A DNA stretch of 64,000 nucleotides from positions 1 to 64,000 of the forward strand of contig JAJPEP010000048.1 of assembly GCA_021166845.1 (NCBI GenBank). The letters run 5' to 3'. This DNA is from Thiobacillus sp. GTDB taxonomy: Bacteria > Pseudomonadota > Gammaproteobacteria > Burkholderiales > Thiobacillaceae. The position numbers were made by a program, and so were the translations under genes. The notes under the pieces were generated by a model, which saw only the letters and a program-made list of their open reading frames with translations, had not been told where the DNA came from and made no database searches. How positions within the stretch are numbered: the first letter of the stretch is position 1; each line of letters opens with the position of its first letter. Positions 53,140 through 62,249 of the stretch are shown piece after piece.

Positions 53140-56100
53140 ATGCCCAACCCCTTCGACACCGCCACCGCCCTGTCCCCCGCCCGCTCGGTGGTGGTGGAAG
53201 CCTGCGCCGGCAGCGGCAAGACCTGGCTGCTGGTATCGCGCATGCTGCGTCTGTTGCTGGCGGGTGCCGCGCCCTCGGAGTTGCTGGCGATCACGTTCAC
53301 GCGCAAGGCGGCGCAGGAAATGACTGACCGCCTGCACGAGTGGCTGCGCGTGCTGGCGCTGGAAGACGACGCGACGGTGCGCAAGTTTTTGCACGAGCGC
53401 GCGGTGCCGGATGACGAGATCGACGCGCTGCTGCCGCGCGCGCGCGGGCTGCTGGAGATAGTGCTGACTGCGCAGCCGGGACCGACGGTGACGACCTTCC
53501 ACGGCTGGTTTCTCGATCTGCTGAAACGCGCACCGCTGGAAGCCGGGTTGCCGTGGGGCGCCCCACTGCTTGAGCGCACCCGCCTGCTGCAGGACGAGGT
53601 ACGCGATCGCCTGCTGGCGCAATGGGCTGGCACGCCCAATTCGCCTGAAGGCGCGGCGCTACTGGCCTTGCTGGCCGACGTCGGCGAGCACAATCTGCAC
53701 GCACTGCTGAAACACTTTGTCGATGCCCGCGCGGAATGGTGGGCGTATACCGACGAGGCGCCCGACCCGGTGGCGCATGCGCTGGAACAACTGAAGCCGG
53801 GCCTGCACCCCGATCTGGAGTGCGATCCGGTGGCGGCATTCTGGGCCGACGAGCTGATGGTGGCGCGGGTGAAGCGGGTGGGCTTTGCGCTGGAAAAGGG
53901 CGGCAAGAGCGAATGGGTGCGCGCGCCCGAAATTCAGCGCAGCCTGGGCCTGCCGCCCGATGAGGCCCATGTCTCACTCATGAGACACCTGATGACGGCG
54001 GGCAAGCGGCGCAAGAAGCAGGCGACCAGGGAACTGGAAAACGCGCTCGGCGCCGAACTCGACACCTACCTGCGCGACCTCGACACGCTCGAAACCGCGC
54101 TGGAAACCGTCGCCGCGATCCAGGCCGACCAGCGCATCTGGGCGCTCAACCGTCACGGCCTGCTGCTCGGCCACGCGCTGCTGGCGGCCTATCAGGACGC
54201 CAAGGTGCAGCAGGGGGTGATCGACTTTGCCGATGCCGAATGGCAGGCCTGCCGCCTTTTGCGCAGCGAGGAACACGCGCCGGCGCTGGCGCTGAAGCTG
54301 GACGCGCGCTACCGGCATCTCTTGCTCGACGAATTCCAGGACACCAACCCGCTGCAGTGGCAGGCGCTTTCGACCTGGCTTCTGGAAGCGCGCGGCGCGG
54401 ACAGCGCGATGACGGTGTTCATGGTGGGCGACCCCAAGCAGGCGATCTACCGCTTCCGCCGCGGCGAGGCGCGGGTGTTCGACGCGGCGGCGGATTTTCT
54501 GCGCACGCATTTCGACGCCGCGCGCTTCAGCACCGACATGACGCGGCGGCTGGCGCCGGCGGTCGTCGCGGCGATCAATCCGGTGTTCGCCGGTGTGACG
54601 GGCTTTGCCGAGCACACGCACGCGCCGGCAAACGACCTGCGCCCGGGCGCGCTACGCAGCCTGCCGGTGCAGGTGGAAAAAACAGAAACCGCGACGACTG
54701 ATGGCCTGCCCCACACGGGGACTCCGATCCACTACGCGGCCTCCGGCCACGTGTGGAGTCGTATGCGCAATCCGCTCACCACGCCGCAGCCGGAAGCCGA
54801 CGACCGCGCCGTGCATGAGGAAGCGCGGCAGTTTGCCCGGGTGTTGCGCGACGAGGTGCTGGGGCGCTGGGGCGTGGCAGACAAAGCCGGCGCCCTGCGC
54901 GCGGCGCGCCCCGGCGACGTCATGGCGCTGGTGCGAAAGCGCACCCACCTGCACCTGTACGAGCGCGAACTGGAAGCCGCCGGCATCCCCTTCATCACCT
55001 CGCGCCGCGGCGGCCTGCTGCACGCGCTGGAGGCGCAGGACGTGATCGCGCTGATCGAAACCCTGCTGCTGCCGCACGCCGACCTGAAGCTGGCGCACGT
55101 GCTGAAGTCCCCGGTCTTCGGCTGCAGCGACGACGACCTGCTGCGGGTGTTCGCGCCCGGCGCCGCGCCGCGCGGCTGGGAACGGCTGCTCGCGCTCGCC
55201 GCCGAAGCCGATTGCCCGCCCACGCTGGCGCGCGCGGCGCAGCTGCTGACCAGCTGGCGCGCCCATTGCGGCACGCTGCCGGTGCACGACCTGCTCGACC
55301 GCATCTACTTTGAGGGCGACGTCGAAGCGCGCTATGGCGCCGCCGTGCCGGAGGCGATGCGACCGCAGGTGGCCGCCAATCTGCGCGCCTTCATGCAGCT
55401 GGCGCTGACGCAGGACGCAGGGCGCTACCCCACGCTGGCCGGCTTCGTGCGCGAGCTGGCCAGTCTCATCGATGACGCCGACGCCGCGCCCGGCGAAGGG
55501 CTGGCGGCCGACGGCGAGAATGCGGTGCGCCTCTTGACCATCCACGGCGCCAAGGGGCTGGAAGCGCCGATCGTCTGGCTCCTGGGCGGCAGCGACCACG
55601 CGCGCGGCGACAGCTACGCCGTGCTGGCGCCGTGGCCGCCCGAGGCCGCGCGGCCGGTTCACTTCTCGCTGTTCGGCAAACTGGAAGACCGGGGGGCGGC
55701 ACGGGAAGGCTGGTTCCAGGAAGAAGCCGATCTGGCGCAGCGCGAATCCGACAACCTGCTGTACGTGGCGCTGACCCGCGCCGCGCAGGGGCTGATCGTC
55801 AGCGGCGACGCCGGCAGGAACGCCTGGCTTGCGCGGGTCGATGCGGCCTGGCAAAACCTGGGCCTGCCAGCCGATCTGCCATCCGCCGCCGCCGAGGCAG
55901 CCGGAACCCCCGCCGTGCCGGTCCGCATCGACGCCCCGGCGGTGGGCCAGCGCGTCACCCCGCCGGCCGCGAGTCCGGCGGCGGCGGGCGGCGAATTGTT
56001 CCACGCGTGTCTGGAGGCCCATGCGCCGCCCGGCGCGCCGCGCGACCTGTCCGCGCTGGCGGCGCGCCTGGGGCTTGAAACCGAACTGGACGCCACCGAG

Positions 56101-56433
56101 GCCGCGGCCCGCGCCCTGCTGGCACAGCCGCAGCTGGCGCACCTGTTCGACCCGGCGCGGTATCGACGCGCCCACAACGAGTGGGCGCTGCTGGATGCCG
56201 ACGGCCGCCTGCAGCGGCTCGACCGCGTGGTGGAATTCGACGACGCGGTGTGGCTGATCGACTACAAGACCGGCGACGACAGCCGCGCGCTGTCCGATGC
56301 GCAACTGGTCGAGCGCCATCGCGCCCAGCTCACCGGCTACCGGATCCTGCTCGCCGAACTCCATGCCGGCAAGCCGGTGCACGCCGCGCTGCTGCTGGCC
56401 GACGGCCGCCTGGTCGACATGATGTCCGGCTGA
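53140..56433 (+). CDS. addA: AddA-like UvrD-family helicase-nuclease
   Basis: A 1097-residue SF1A helicase with C-terminal nuclease, the partner of the AddB-like protein. Motifs in order: Walker A EACAGSGKTWLL (K27), ITFTRKAAQEM, Walker B HLLLDEFQDTNPLQW, MVGDPKQAIYRFRRGEA, RLLTIHGAKGLEAPIVWLL and NLLYVALTRAAQGL. The nuclease motif LIDYKTGDD lies near the C-terminus. The complex resects double-strand breaks for RecA. The reading frame is complete despite the insertion just before it. Any promoter from addB has to cross the island, or expression comes from within it. Confidence 0.92.
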   Translation: MPNPFDTATALSPARSVVVEACAGSGKTWLLVSRMLRLLLAGAAPSELLAITFTRKAAQEMTDRLHEWLRVLALEDDATVRKFLHERAVPDDEIDALLPRARGLLEIVLTAQPGPTVTTFHGWFLDLLKRAPLEAGLPWGAPLLERTRLLQDEVRDRLLAQWAGTPNSPEGAALLALLADVGEHNLHALLKHFVDARAEWWAYTDEAPDPVAHALEQLKPGLHPDLECDPVAAFWADELMVARVKRVGFALEKGGKSEWVRAPEIQRSLGLPPDEAHVSLMRHLMTAGKRRKKQATRELENALGAELDTYLRDLDTLETALETVAAIQADQRIWALNRHGLLLGHALLAAYQDAKVQQGVIDFADAEWQACRLLRSEEHAPALALKLDARYRHLLLDEFQDTNPLQWQALSTWLLEARGADSAMTVFMVGDPKQAIYRFRRGEARVFDAAADFLRTHFDAARFSTDMTRRLAPAVVAAINPVFAGVTGFAEHTHAPANDLRPGALRSLPVQVEKTETATTDGLPHTGTPIHYAASGHVWSRMRNPLTTPQPEADDRAVHEEARQFARVLRDEVLGRWGVADKAGALRAARPGDVMALVRKRTHLHLYERELEAAGIPFITSRRGGLLHALEAQDVIALIETLLLPHADLKLAHVLKSPVFGCSDDDLLRVFAPGAAPRGWERLLALAAEADCPPTLARAAQLLTSWRAHCGTLPVHDLLDRIYFEGDVEARYGAAVPEAMRPQVAANLRAFMQLALTQDAGRYPTLAGFVRELASLIDDADAAPGEGLAADGENAVRLLTIHGAKGLEAPIVWLLGGSDHARGDSYAVLAPWPPEAARPVHFSLFGKLEDRGAAREGWFQEEADLAQRESDNLLYVALTRAAQGLIVSGDAGRNAWLARVDAAWQNLGLPADLPSAAAEAAGTPAVPVRIDAPAVGQRVTPPAASPAAAGGELFHACLEAHAPPGAPRDLSALAARLGLETELDATEAAARALLAQPQLAHLFDPARYRRAHNEWALLDADGRLQRLDRVVEFDDAVWLIDYKTGDDSRALSDAQLVERHRAQLTGYRILLAELHAGKPVHAALLLADGRLVDMMSG

Positions 56434-56502
56434 AAACCATTTGGCCCGCGCTTTTTCGCTTGCCGCCGGCAAGCGGCATTCTCTGACACCGGAGTAACAA
56501 AC

Positions 56503-57102
56503 GTGATCGACAAACCCTTTTCCGAATCCTGCGTGCAGAACCGTGAGCCGATCCTGGCGGTGCTGCGCGAAGTATTTGCCGACTGCCGCCAGGTACTGGA
56601 AATCGGCAGCGGCACCGGCCAGCATGCCGTGTATTTCGGCGCGGGCCTGCCGCACCTCGTCTGGCAGAGCGCCGACGTGCCGCCGCATCATGCGGGCATC
56701 CGGGCCTGGCTCGATGAAGCCGCGCTGCCCAATGTGCGGCCGCCGATCGCGCTCGACGTCAGCCAGCCCGGCTGGCGCAGCGGACGCTACGATGCGGTGT
56801 TCTCGGCCAACACCCTGCACATCATGGGCTGGCCCGAGGTGGAAGCCTTCTTCGAAGGCGTGGGCGAAGTGCTGGAGGCCGGCGGCGTGCTGGCGGTGTA
56901 CGGCCCGTTCAACATCAACGGCGCCTACACTTCGGAGAGCAATGCCCGCTTCGACGCCTGGCTGAAGGCGCGCGACCCGGCCTCCGGGGTGCGCGACTTC
57001 GAGGCGGTAGACGCGCTGGCTCGCGCGCAGGGGCTGGTCCTGCGGCAGGACATCGCCATGCCGGCGAACAACCGCACGCTGGTGTGGCGCCGCACTGGCT
57101 GA
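56503..57102 (+). CDS. DUF938 SAM-dependent methyltransferase
   Basis: A 199-residue class I methyltransferase fold with SAM-binding VLEIGSGTGQHAVYFG and AVFSANTLHIMGWPEVE. DUF938 proteins are common in proteobacteria; the substrate is unknown. The start is GTG 56503 with GGAGTAAC upstream. Confidence 0.9.
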   Translation: MIDKPFSESCVQNREPILAVLREVFADCRQVLEIGSGTGQHAVYFGAGLPHLVWQSADVPPHHAGIRAWLDEAALPNVRPPIALDVSQPGWRSGRYDAVFSANTLHIMGWPEVEAFFEGVGEVLEAGGVLAVYGPFNINGAYTSESNARFDAWLKARDPASGVRDFEAVDALARAQGLVLRQDIAMPANNRTLVWRRTG

Positions 57103-57165
57103 ATCCGGCTTTCCCTTGCGAAGGGCTTTGCTATAAACAAAGCATTGTGAGACCGGGAAAATCCC

Positions 57166-57504
57166 ATGCGTATCGCCGAACTGATCCAACGCTGGAGCAA
57201 GGAGGGACATGCGCGGACAGACGTGCGCGCCTACATGGTTCATTTGCCGCTGCGCGACGCCGCGCGGATCGAAGCCCTGCACATGATGTATCCCGGCTGC
57301 AGCGCTTCTCAACTGATGTCCGACCTGATCCGTGCCGCGCTGGACGAACTTGAGGTGGCCATGCCCTACATCCCCGGCAACCGCGTCATTGCCGAAGACG
57401 ACTACGGCGATCCGATCTATGAAGATCTCGGCCCCACGCCGCAGTTCTATTCGCTGTCGCACGAGATCCTGCGCAAGCTCGCCACCGAGCCGGAAGGCAA
57501 GTAA
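57166..57504 (+). CDS. Small conserved protein (annotated elsewhere as type 1 pili tip component)
   Basis: A 112-residue soluble protein: MRIAELIQRWSKEGHARTD, ARIEALHMMYPGCSASQLMSDLIRAALDELE, then VIAEDDYGDPIYEDLGPTPQFYSL. Relatives in pseudomonads carry the name type 1 pili tip component, but nothing in the sequence (no signal peptide, no pilin fold) supports this. The middle helices with a C-terminal acidic strand could be a ribbon-helix-helix-like or dimerisation unit. Unknown function. Confidence 0.75.
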   Translation: MRIAELIQRWSKEGHARTDVRAYMVHLPLRDAARIEALHMMYPGCSASQLMSDLIRAALDELEVAMPYIPGNRVIAEDDYGDPIYEDLGPTPQFYSLSHEILRKLATEPEGK

Positions 57505-57603
57505 CTGTCGAATTAATTTACATTTTTTATGGGAACGGTCGGGCAAGGAAATTTAGTTCCTTGTATTGACTGAAATTTCCAGATCAGGAACGAGGCTTGC
57601 TTA

Positions 57604-57879
57604 ATGTTCGGCACAATAATTCAAATGATGGGAAGTGTCATGTACCTCGGCCCGGCTTTTCTTTTTGCGGCCTTTGCCAGCCTGTTTTATATTCCCGGCT
57701 TCCTGGACATGCCCCTCGGCATGCTCACCCCCCGCCAGCTCGTTTCACAGCTGCTGTTTTCCGTCTTCGCGCTGATTTCACTTGCCTCGCTGGCGCGCTC
57801 CATCGAACTCGATCCGGTGTGGCCGTGGCGGCCCGAATTCCGCCGCGCGATGAACTGGCTGCTGGGGCGCACGCAGTAG
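57604..57879 (+). CDS. Small membrane protein, unknown
   Basis: A 91-residue protein with two hydrophobic helices (GSVMYLGPAFLFAAFASLFY and LVSQLLFSVFALISLASLA) and a basic, Trp-rich C-terminus (WPWRPEFRRAMNWLLG). No family recognised. It stands alone 60 bp before argJ. Confidence 0.65.
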   Translation: MFGTIIQMMGSVMYLGPAFLFAAFASLFYIPGFLDMPLGMLTPRQLVSQLLFSVFALISLASLARSIELDPVWPWRPEFRRAMNWLLGRTQ

Positions 57880-57938
57880 GTCCACCCATCCATTTGCGGC
57901 CGGCATAAAATGACGGTTTTCCATTTTGCGAAACCGCC

Positions 57939-59165
57939 ATGCCCGTCAAGCTCTCCGCGCCCGATCCCGCTTCCCTGCTGCCCATTCGAGGCGTGCGCCT
58001 GGGCATTGCCTCGGCCGGGATCAAGAAACCCGGACGCCGCGACATCACCCTGATCGAGCTTGCGCCGGGCGCCCGGGTGGCCGGGGTGTTCACGCAAAAC
58101 CGCTTCTGCGCCGCGCCGGTCGTGCTGTGCAAACAGCATCTGACGCATGGCGACATCCGCGCGCTGGTGATCAACACCGGCAACGCCAACGCCGGCACCG
58201 GCGAAGAGGGCCTGCACCGCGCGCGCCAGACCTGCGAAGCGGTGGCGCGGCTGATAGGCTGCGCGACAGAAGCCGTGCTGCCGTTTTCCACCGGCGTAAT
58301 CCTGGAGCCGCTGCCCATCGACAAGATCCTGCCCGCGCTGCCGGCGGCGCAGGCCGATCTCGCGCCCGACCACTGGTCGGAAGCCGCGCACGCGATCATG
58401 ACCACCGACATCGTCGCCAAGGGCGCGTCGCGCCGGGCGCAGGTCGGCAGCAAGACGGTGACGATAACCGGCATCGCCAAAGGCTCCGGAATGATCCACC
58501 CCAACATGGCGACCATGCTGGGATATGTGGCGACTGACGCGGCGATCGCCCCCGGCCTGATGCCGCAGCTGGTGAAGGAAGTGGCCGAGGTGTCGTTCAA
58601 CTGCGTCACCGTCGACGGCGACACCTCGACCAACGACAGCTTCATCCTGATCGCCACCGGGCAGGCCGGCAATGCCGAAATTTCCGACGCGGCCGGCGCC
58701 GACTATGCCGCGCTGAAAGCCGCCTTGAGCGAAGTCGCGATCGAGCTGGCGCAGGCAATGGCGCGCGATGGTGAAGGCGCGACCAAGTTCATCACCGTGG
58801 CAGTCGAAGGCGGGCGCGACCGCGCCGAATGCAAGCAGATCGCCTACGCGATTGCGCGCTCACCGCTGGTCAAGACCGCCTTCTTCGCCAGCGACCCCAA
58901 CCTCGGACGCATCCTCGCTGCCATCGGCTATGCGGGGGTGACGGACCTCGACGTCAACACGCTGCAGGTGTATCTGGGCGACGTGCTGGTGGCGGAGAAG
59001 GGCGGCCGCGCCGCCAGCTACACCGAGGCGCAGGGCGCGGCGGTGATGCGGGAAGCCGATATCACCGTGCGCGTGGCGCTCAATCGCGGCAACGTGAATG
59101 CCACCGTGTGGACCTGCGACTTTTCCTACGACTACGTGAAGATCAATGCCGAATACCGCACCTGA
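57939..59165 (+). CDS. argJ: Glutamate N-acetyltransferase / ornithine acetyltransferase
   Basis: A 408-residue ArgJ that recycles acetyl groups in arginine synthesis. It self-cleaves before the nucleophile Thr in the [12 protein letters not shown] motif, giving alpha and beta chains. [13 protein letters not shown] and [10 protein letters not shown] are conserved. The Nudix gene starts within its last 20 bp. Confidence 0.96.
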   Translation: MPVKLSAPDPASLLPIRGVRLGIASAGIKKPGRRDITLIELAPGARVAGVFTQNRFCAAPVVLCKQHLTHGDIRALVINTGNANAGTGEEGLHRARQTCEAVARLIGCATEAVLPFSTGVILEPLPIDKILPALPAAQADLAPDHWSEAAHAIMTTDIVAKGASRRAQVGSKTVTITGIAKGSGMIHPNMATMLGYVATDAAIAPGLMPQLVKEVAEVSFNCVTVDGDTSTNDSFILIATGQAGNAEISDAAGADYAALKAALSEVAIELAQAMARDGEGATKFITVAVEGGRDRAECKQIAYAIARSPLVKTAFFASDPNLGRILAAIGYAGVTDLDVNTLQVYLGDVLVAEKGGRAASYTEAQGAAVMREADITVRVALNRGNVNATVWTCDFSYDYVKINAEYRT

Positions 59166-60150
59166 ACGAAATACCGGAACGGCTGCCGGCCAGACCCGGC
59201 AAACGCCAATGTGCCACGGTTCCATCGTCGAAGTTTCCGCCGCGGTGCTGACCCGGCCCGACGGCCGCGTACTGCTGGCGCAGCGCCCGCAGGGCAAGGC
59301 CTACGCGGGTTACTGGGAGTTCTCCGGCGGCAAGGTGGAGCCGGGCGAGTCGCTGGAGGCCGCGCTGGTGCGCGAACTGCACGAGGAACTCGGCATCGTC
59401 GTCACCCGCGCCTGCCGCTGGATCACCCGGGTGTTCGAATACCCGCACGCCATCGTGCGCCTCAACTTTTTCCGCGTGTTCGACTGGCAGGGCGAACCGC
59501 ACCCGCACGAGGGACAGGTGTTTTCCTGGCAGCAGCCCGATGCGGTCGAGGTGGCGCCGCTCCTGCCGGCCAATTTCCCGATTTTGAAGGCCTTGTCGCT
59601 GCCGCCGCTGCTGGGGATTACGCATGCCGAGTCGCTCGGCGTCGACAGCTTCCTCGCGCGCCTCGACATCGCGCTCGCCAACGGCCTGCGGCTGATCCAG
59701 CTGCGCGACAAGACGCTGCCTGAAGACGCACGGCTGGCACTGGCGCGCGAGACGGTGCGCCGCGCCCATCGGTACGGCGCCCGCGTGCTGGTCAACGGCG
59801 ATCCGGCGCTGGCGGGCGCGGCGGGCGCGGACGGCGTGCACCTCGATTCGACCGCCGCCGCCCGATTGACGGCGCGCCCGGACTACGACTGGATCGGGGT
59901 GTCATGCCACGATGCCGCCGAGCTGGCGCACGCCGCCGCGATTGAGGCCGATTTCGCGCTGCTGTCGCCGGTGCTGCCCACGCTCACCCATCCGGGCGCC
60001 GTTACGCTCGGCTGGGATACGTTTTCCGCGCTCGCCGCCGCCAGCCCGATCCCGGTCTACGGCCTCGGCGGGCTGGGGCGCGACGATGTGGCGCTGGCGC
60101 AGTCGCACGGCGCGCACGGCGTGGCGCTGCTGCGCGGGGCGTGGACGTGA
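59146..60150 (+). CDS. Nudix hydrolase (MutT-like) fused to a ThiE-like domain
   Basis: A 334-residue two-domain protein. Residues about 25-150 are a Nudix domain with the full box [23 protein letters not shown], predicted to clean 8-oxo-dGTP. Residues about 165-334 resemble thiamine-phosphate synthase ([32 protein letters not shown]). This fusion is common in betaproteobacteria; it is not certain that the second domain makes thiamine phosphate. Coupled to argJ by overlap. Confidence 0.9.
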   Translation: MPNTAPERNTGTAAGQTRQTPMCHGSIVEVSAAVLTRPDGRVLLAQRPQGKAYAGYWEFSGGKVEPGESLEAALVRELHEELGIVVTRACRWITRVFEYPHAIVRLNFFRVFDWQGEPHPHEGQVFSWQQPDAVEVAPLLPANFPILKALSLPPLLGITHAESLGVDSFLARLDIALANGLRLIQLRDKTLPEDARLALARETVRRAHRYGARVLVNGDPALAGAAGADGVHLDSTAAARLTARPDYDWIGVSCHDAAELAHAAAIEADFALLSPVLPTLTHPGAVTLGWDTFSALAAASPIPVYGLGGLGRDDVALAQSHGAHGVALLRGAWT

Positions 60151-60213
60151 AGCGGGTGCTGCGCCGGGATCGCCCGCAAACCGGGCGCCCCGAAGAACAT
60201 AAAAGTCCGGCGG

Positions 60214-60232
60214 AGGCGTACCCCATGCGGGT
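60214..60232. repeat. Repeat core overlapping a start codon
   Basis: On the minus strand ACCCGCATGGGGTACGCCT, two mismatches from the core of the 57-bp repeat family. The plus-strand sequence includes the Shine-Dalgarno edge and the ATG (60225) of the following gene. Confidence 0.55.
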
Positions 60233-60635
60233 GCTGGCGCCGCTGCTGCTGCTGGTCGCGCTGGTGGCGATCGCGGCGGCCGGCTACTGGCTGAAGCGAC
60301 CGCCCGAAGCGGTGACGGTGCCCTGTGTCGACCCCGTGTCCGGATGCGCCTTCAGCCACCACGGCGCGCCGGCAAGTGTGCGCTTTTCGGTGCGGCCGGC
60401 GCCACTGGAAGCTTTCGAACTGAACGTCCGCGCAGTGAACGCCGCCCGCATCAGCGCAGAATTCCAGATGATCGGCATGGACATGGGCTTCAACCGCTAC
60501 GATCTGCGGCCGGTCGCGGACGGCACCTGGGCCTCGACGGTGACCCTGCCGGCTTGCGTCAGCGGACAGGGCAGCTGGGTGTTGTACCTGGACCTGGACG
60601 GCTCACGGTACGCGCTGCCCTTCAGTACACAATGA
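60225..60635 (+). CDS. Membrane-anchored protein, FixH/YtkA-like
   Basis: A 136-residue protein: an N-terminal helix (VLAPLLLLVALVAIAAAGYWL), a CVDPVSGC segment with two Cys, and a beta-rich periplasmic domain (FQMIGMDMGFNRYDLRPV, VTLPACVSGQGSWVLYLDL) resembling FixH/YtkA-like domains linked to copper or oxidase maturation. ATG 60225 has GGAGG 8 bp upstream. An upstream in-frame extension overlaps the Nudix gene and is less likely. Confidence 0.75.
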   Translation: MRVLAPLLLLVALVAIAAAGYWLKRPPEAVTVPCVDPVSGCAFSHHGAPASVRFSVRPAPLEAFELNVRAVNAARISAEFQMIGMDMGFNRYDLRPVADGTWASTVTLPACVSGQGSWVLYLDLDGSRYALPFSTQ

Positions 60636-60677
60636 AACCTGCCGTTGCCGGTCATGCAATCTTCACAATGCGCGGCC

Positions 60678-60683
60678 TATAAT
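60678..60683 (+). promoter_or_regulatory. -10 box of the phoU promoter
   Basis: A perfect TATAAT 31 bp before the phoU ATG. phoU thus has its own promoter rather than being the last gene of a pst operon. Confidence 0.5.
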
Positions 60684-60713
60684 TAAAAGCGAATTATTGG
60701 GGATACCAACACG

Positions 60714-61415
60714 ATGCCAACAGAACACACCTACAAGCAGTTTGACGCCGAGCTGGAAGCAGTGCGCGCCAGCGTGCTGAAAATGGGCGGCATGGTCGAA
60801 GAGCAAATCATCAACGCCGTCGAAGCGCTCATCTCGGGCGACATGGACCTGGCCGAACGGGTGGATGCAAACGACCATAACGTCAATGGACTGGAAGTCG
60901 CGATCGACGAGGATTGCACCCGCATCATCGCGCGCCGTCAGCCGACCGCGTCCGATCTGCGCATGGTGATGATGGTGGTCAAGACCATCACCGACCTCGA
61001 ACGCATCGGCGACGAGGCGGCCAAGATCGCCCGCATGGCCAGGCTGATCCATCAGTCCGGGCGCATCAGCATGCCGCGCTTCTCCGAAGTCAAATATATG
61101 GCGGATATGGTGCTCGACATGCTGCGCAAGGCGCTCGACGCCTTTGCCCGCCTGGACGCCACCAAGGCGGTGGAAATCGCCCGCCAGGACCAGGCGGTGG
61201 ATGAGGAATTCCGCCTCAACCTGCGCCACCTCATCACCTACATGATGGAAGACCCGCGCACCATATCGGTTTTTATCGACATCCTGTTCGTTACCAAGGC
61301 GATCGAGCGCATGGGCGACCACGCCAAGAACATGTCGGAATACGTGGTCTACATGGTCAAGGGCAAGGACGTCCGCCACACTTCCCTGGAAGAAATCGAA
61401 AAAGAAGTGATGTGA
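60714..61415 (+). CDS. phoU: Phosphate signalling protein PhoU
   Basis: A 233-residue all-helical protein with two PhoU repeats, including AERVDANDHNVNGLEVAIDE, LRMVMMVVKTITDLERIGDEA and KAIERMGDHAKNMSEYVVYM. It links the Pst phosphate transporter to the PhoR kinase and restrains the Pho regulon. No pstSCAB or phoBR is in the window, so it is a detached phoU. Confidence 0.96.
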   Translation: MPTEHTYKQFDAELEAVRASVLKMGGMVEEQIINAVEALISGDMDLAERVDANDHNVNGLEVAIDEDCTRIIARRQPTASDLRMVMMVVKTITDLERIGDEAAKIARMARLIHQSGRISMPRFSEVKYMADMVLDMLRKALDAFARLDATKAVEIARQDQAVDEEFRLNLRHLITYMMEDPRTISVFIDILFVTKAIERMGDHAKNMSEYVVYMVKGKDVRHTSLEEIEKEVM

Positions 61416-61434
61416 TTTTTAGCGACCCCCATCC

Positions 61435-61463
61435 AAACGGGCTCCCGCGGGGGAGCCCGTTTT
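61435..61463 (+). terminator. phoU terminator
   Basis: AAACGGGCTCCC / GGGAGCCCGTTTT stem with a four-base loop, 20 bp after the phoU stop. Confidence 0.85.
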
Positions 61464-61483
61464 ACTTGAACGCTGCCGGTTTT

Positions 61484-61600
61484 ACCCGCAAGGGGTAGGC
61501 CGTGGTTGTAAAGCCGCTGAAGCGTCAACAACCACGCACTACCCGCAAGGGGTAGGCCGCGGTTGTATGGCCGATGAAGCGGCGACAACCACGCACTACC
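61484..61600. repeat. Second tandem 57-bp repeat array
   Basis: Units 61484-61540 and 61541-61597 differ at about 8 of 57 positions, and the first three bases of a third follow. The unit starts with ACCCGCAAGGGGTAGGCCG, one mismatch from the core of the repeat at 3743-3761, but the rest differs: it forms a hairpin GTGGTTGT ... ACAACCAC. The array ends in the yggX stop codon (61596-61598). It accounts for most of the gap after phoU. Confidence 0.9.
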
Positions 61601-61871
61601 TTGCCGGCGGCACGTAACCCGCGGCGGCATCGACGTTGCCGCCGCCGAAGAAGTAGCGCTCCATCTGTTCCATCAGATAGCTGCGTGCCTGCGCGTCGGC
61701 CAGGTTGAGGCGGTTTTCATTGATCAGCATGGTCTGGTGGCGCTGCCAGCCCGCCCAGGCTTCTTTCGATACGTTCTCGAAAATCTTCTTGCCCAACTCG
61801 CCCGGCACCGGCTGAAAGGCCAGGCCCTCGGCCTCGCGCCCGAGCTTCACACAATTCACCATCCGCGTCAT
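61596..61871 (-). CDS. yggX: Fe(2+)-trafficking protein (oxidative damage protection)
   Basis: A 91-residue Ygg[42 protein letters not shown], with the conserved Cys near the N-terminus. It protects iron-sulfur clusters from oxidation. The C-terminal tail (YVPPAR) and its stop lie at the edge of the tandem repeat, so the repeat may have reshaped the gene end. Confidence 0.95.
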   Translation of the reverse strand: MTRMVNCVKLGREAEGLAFQPVPGELGKKIFENVSKEAWAGWQRHQTMLINENRLNLADAQARSYLMEQMERYFFGGGNVDAAAGYVPPAR

Positions 61872-61890
61872 TTTCTGCTCCTGAAAAAAA

Positions 61891-62241
61891 TCAATCGTCC
61901 GATTTTAACCCAAGCGGCTTGTTGATCAGCGCGGCCTCGATCCGCCGTGCAAACACGCCCATTTCCCTGGCTGCCTGCTTGTCGCCACGCGCCTCGGCCA
62001 CCGCGATGCCCTGCCGGTAGGCCGCCAATGCTTCGCTCCAGGCCTCGCTGTCGGCAAGCGCGCGGCCCAGCAGCTTCCAGGCGGCGGAATACTTCGGGTC
62101 GAACCCGACCGCTTGGCGCAGGTGCTCGGCCGCTTTGATTGCATCGCCCTGCTTGAGGTACTCGTTACCGAGCGAGAAGCGCAGCAATGCGTTGTCGCGA
62201 CCGGCGGCCAGCATGGCTTCGAAATCGGCAATCGACGGCAT
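61891..62241 (-). CDS. Tetratricopeptide repeat protein
   Basis: A 116-residue cytosolic TPR protein with about three repeats ([40 protein letters not shown]). Small TPR proteins with the motif [20 protein letters not shown] are common in betaproteobacteria; the partner is unknown. It is 8 bp downstream of trkH and probably shares its transcript. The start is ATG 62241; the frame stays open upstream only as a shadow of trkH. Confidence 0.85.
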   Translation of the reverse strand: MPSIADFEAMLAAGRDNALLRFSLGNEYLKQGDAIKAAEHLRQAVGFDPKYSAAWKLLGRALADSEAWSEALAAYRQGIAVAEARGDKQAAREMGVFARRIEAALINKPLGLKSDD

Positions 62242-62249
62242 AAACTTTC

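Noticed and set aside
57166-57504. Pilus tip protein
   Set aside because: The name used for relatives is not supported: there is no signal peptide, no pilin-like fold and no pilus genes nearby.
54652-57546. 964-codon minus-strand open frame across addA and the DUF938 gene
   Set aside because: It spans two confidently assigned plus-strand genes and shows only shadow composition.
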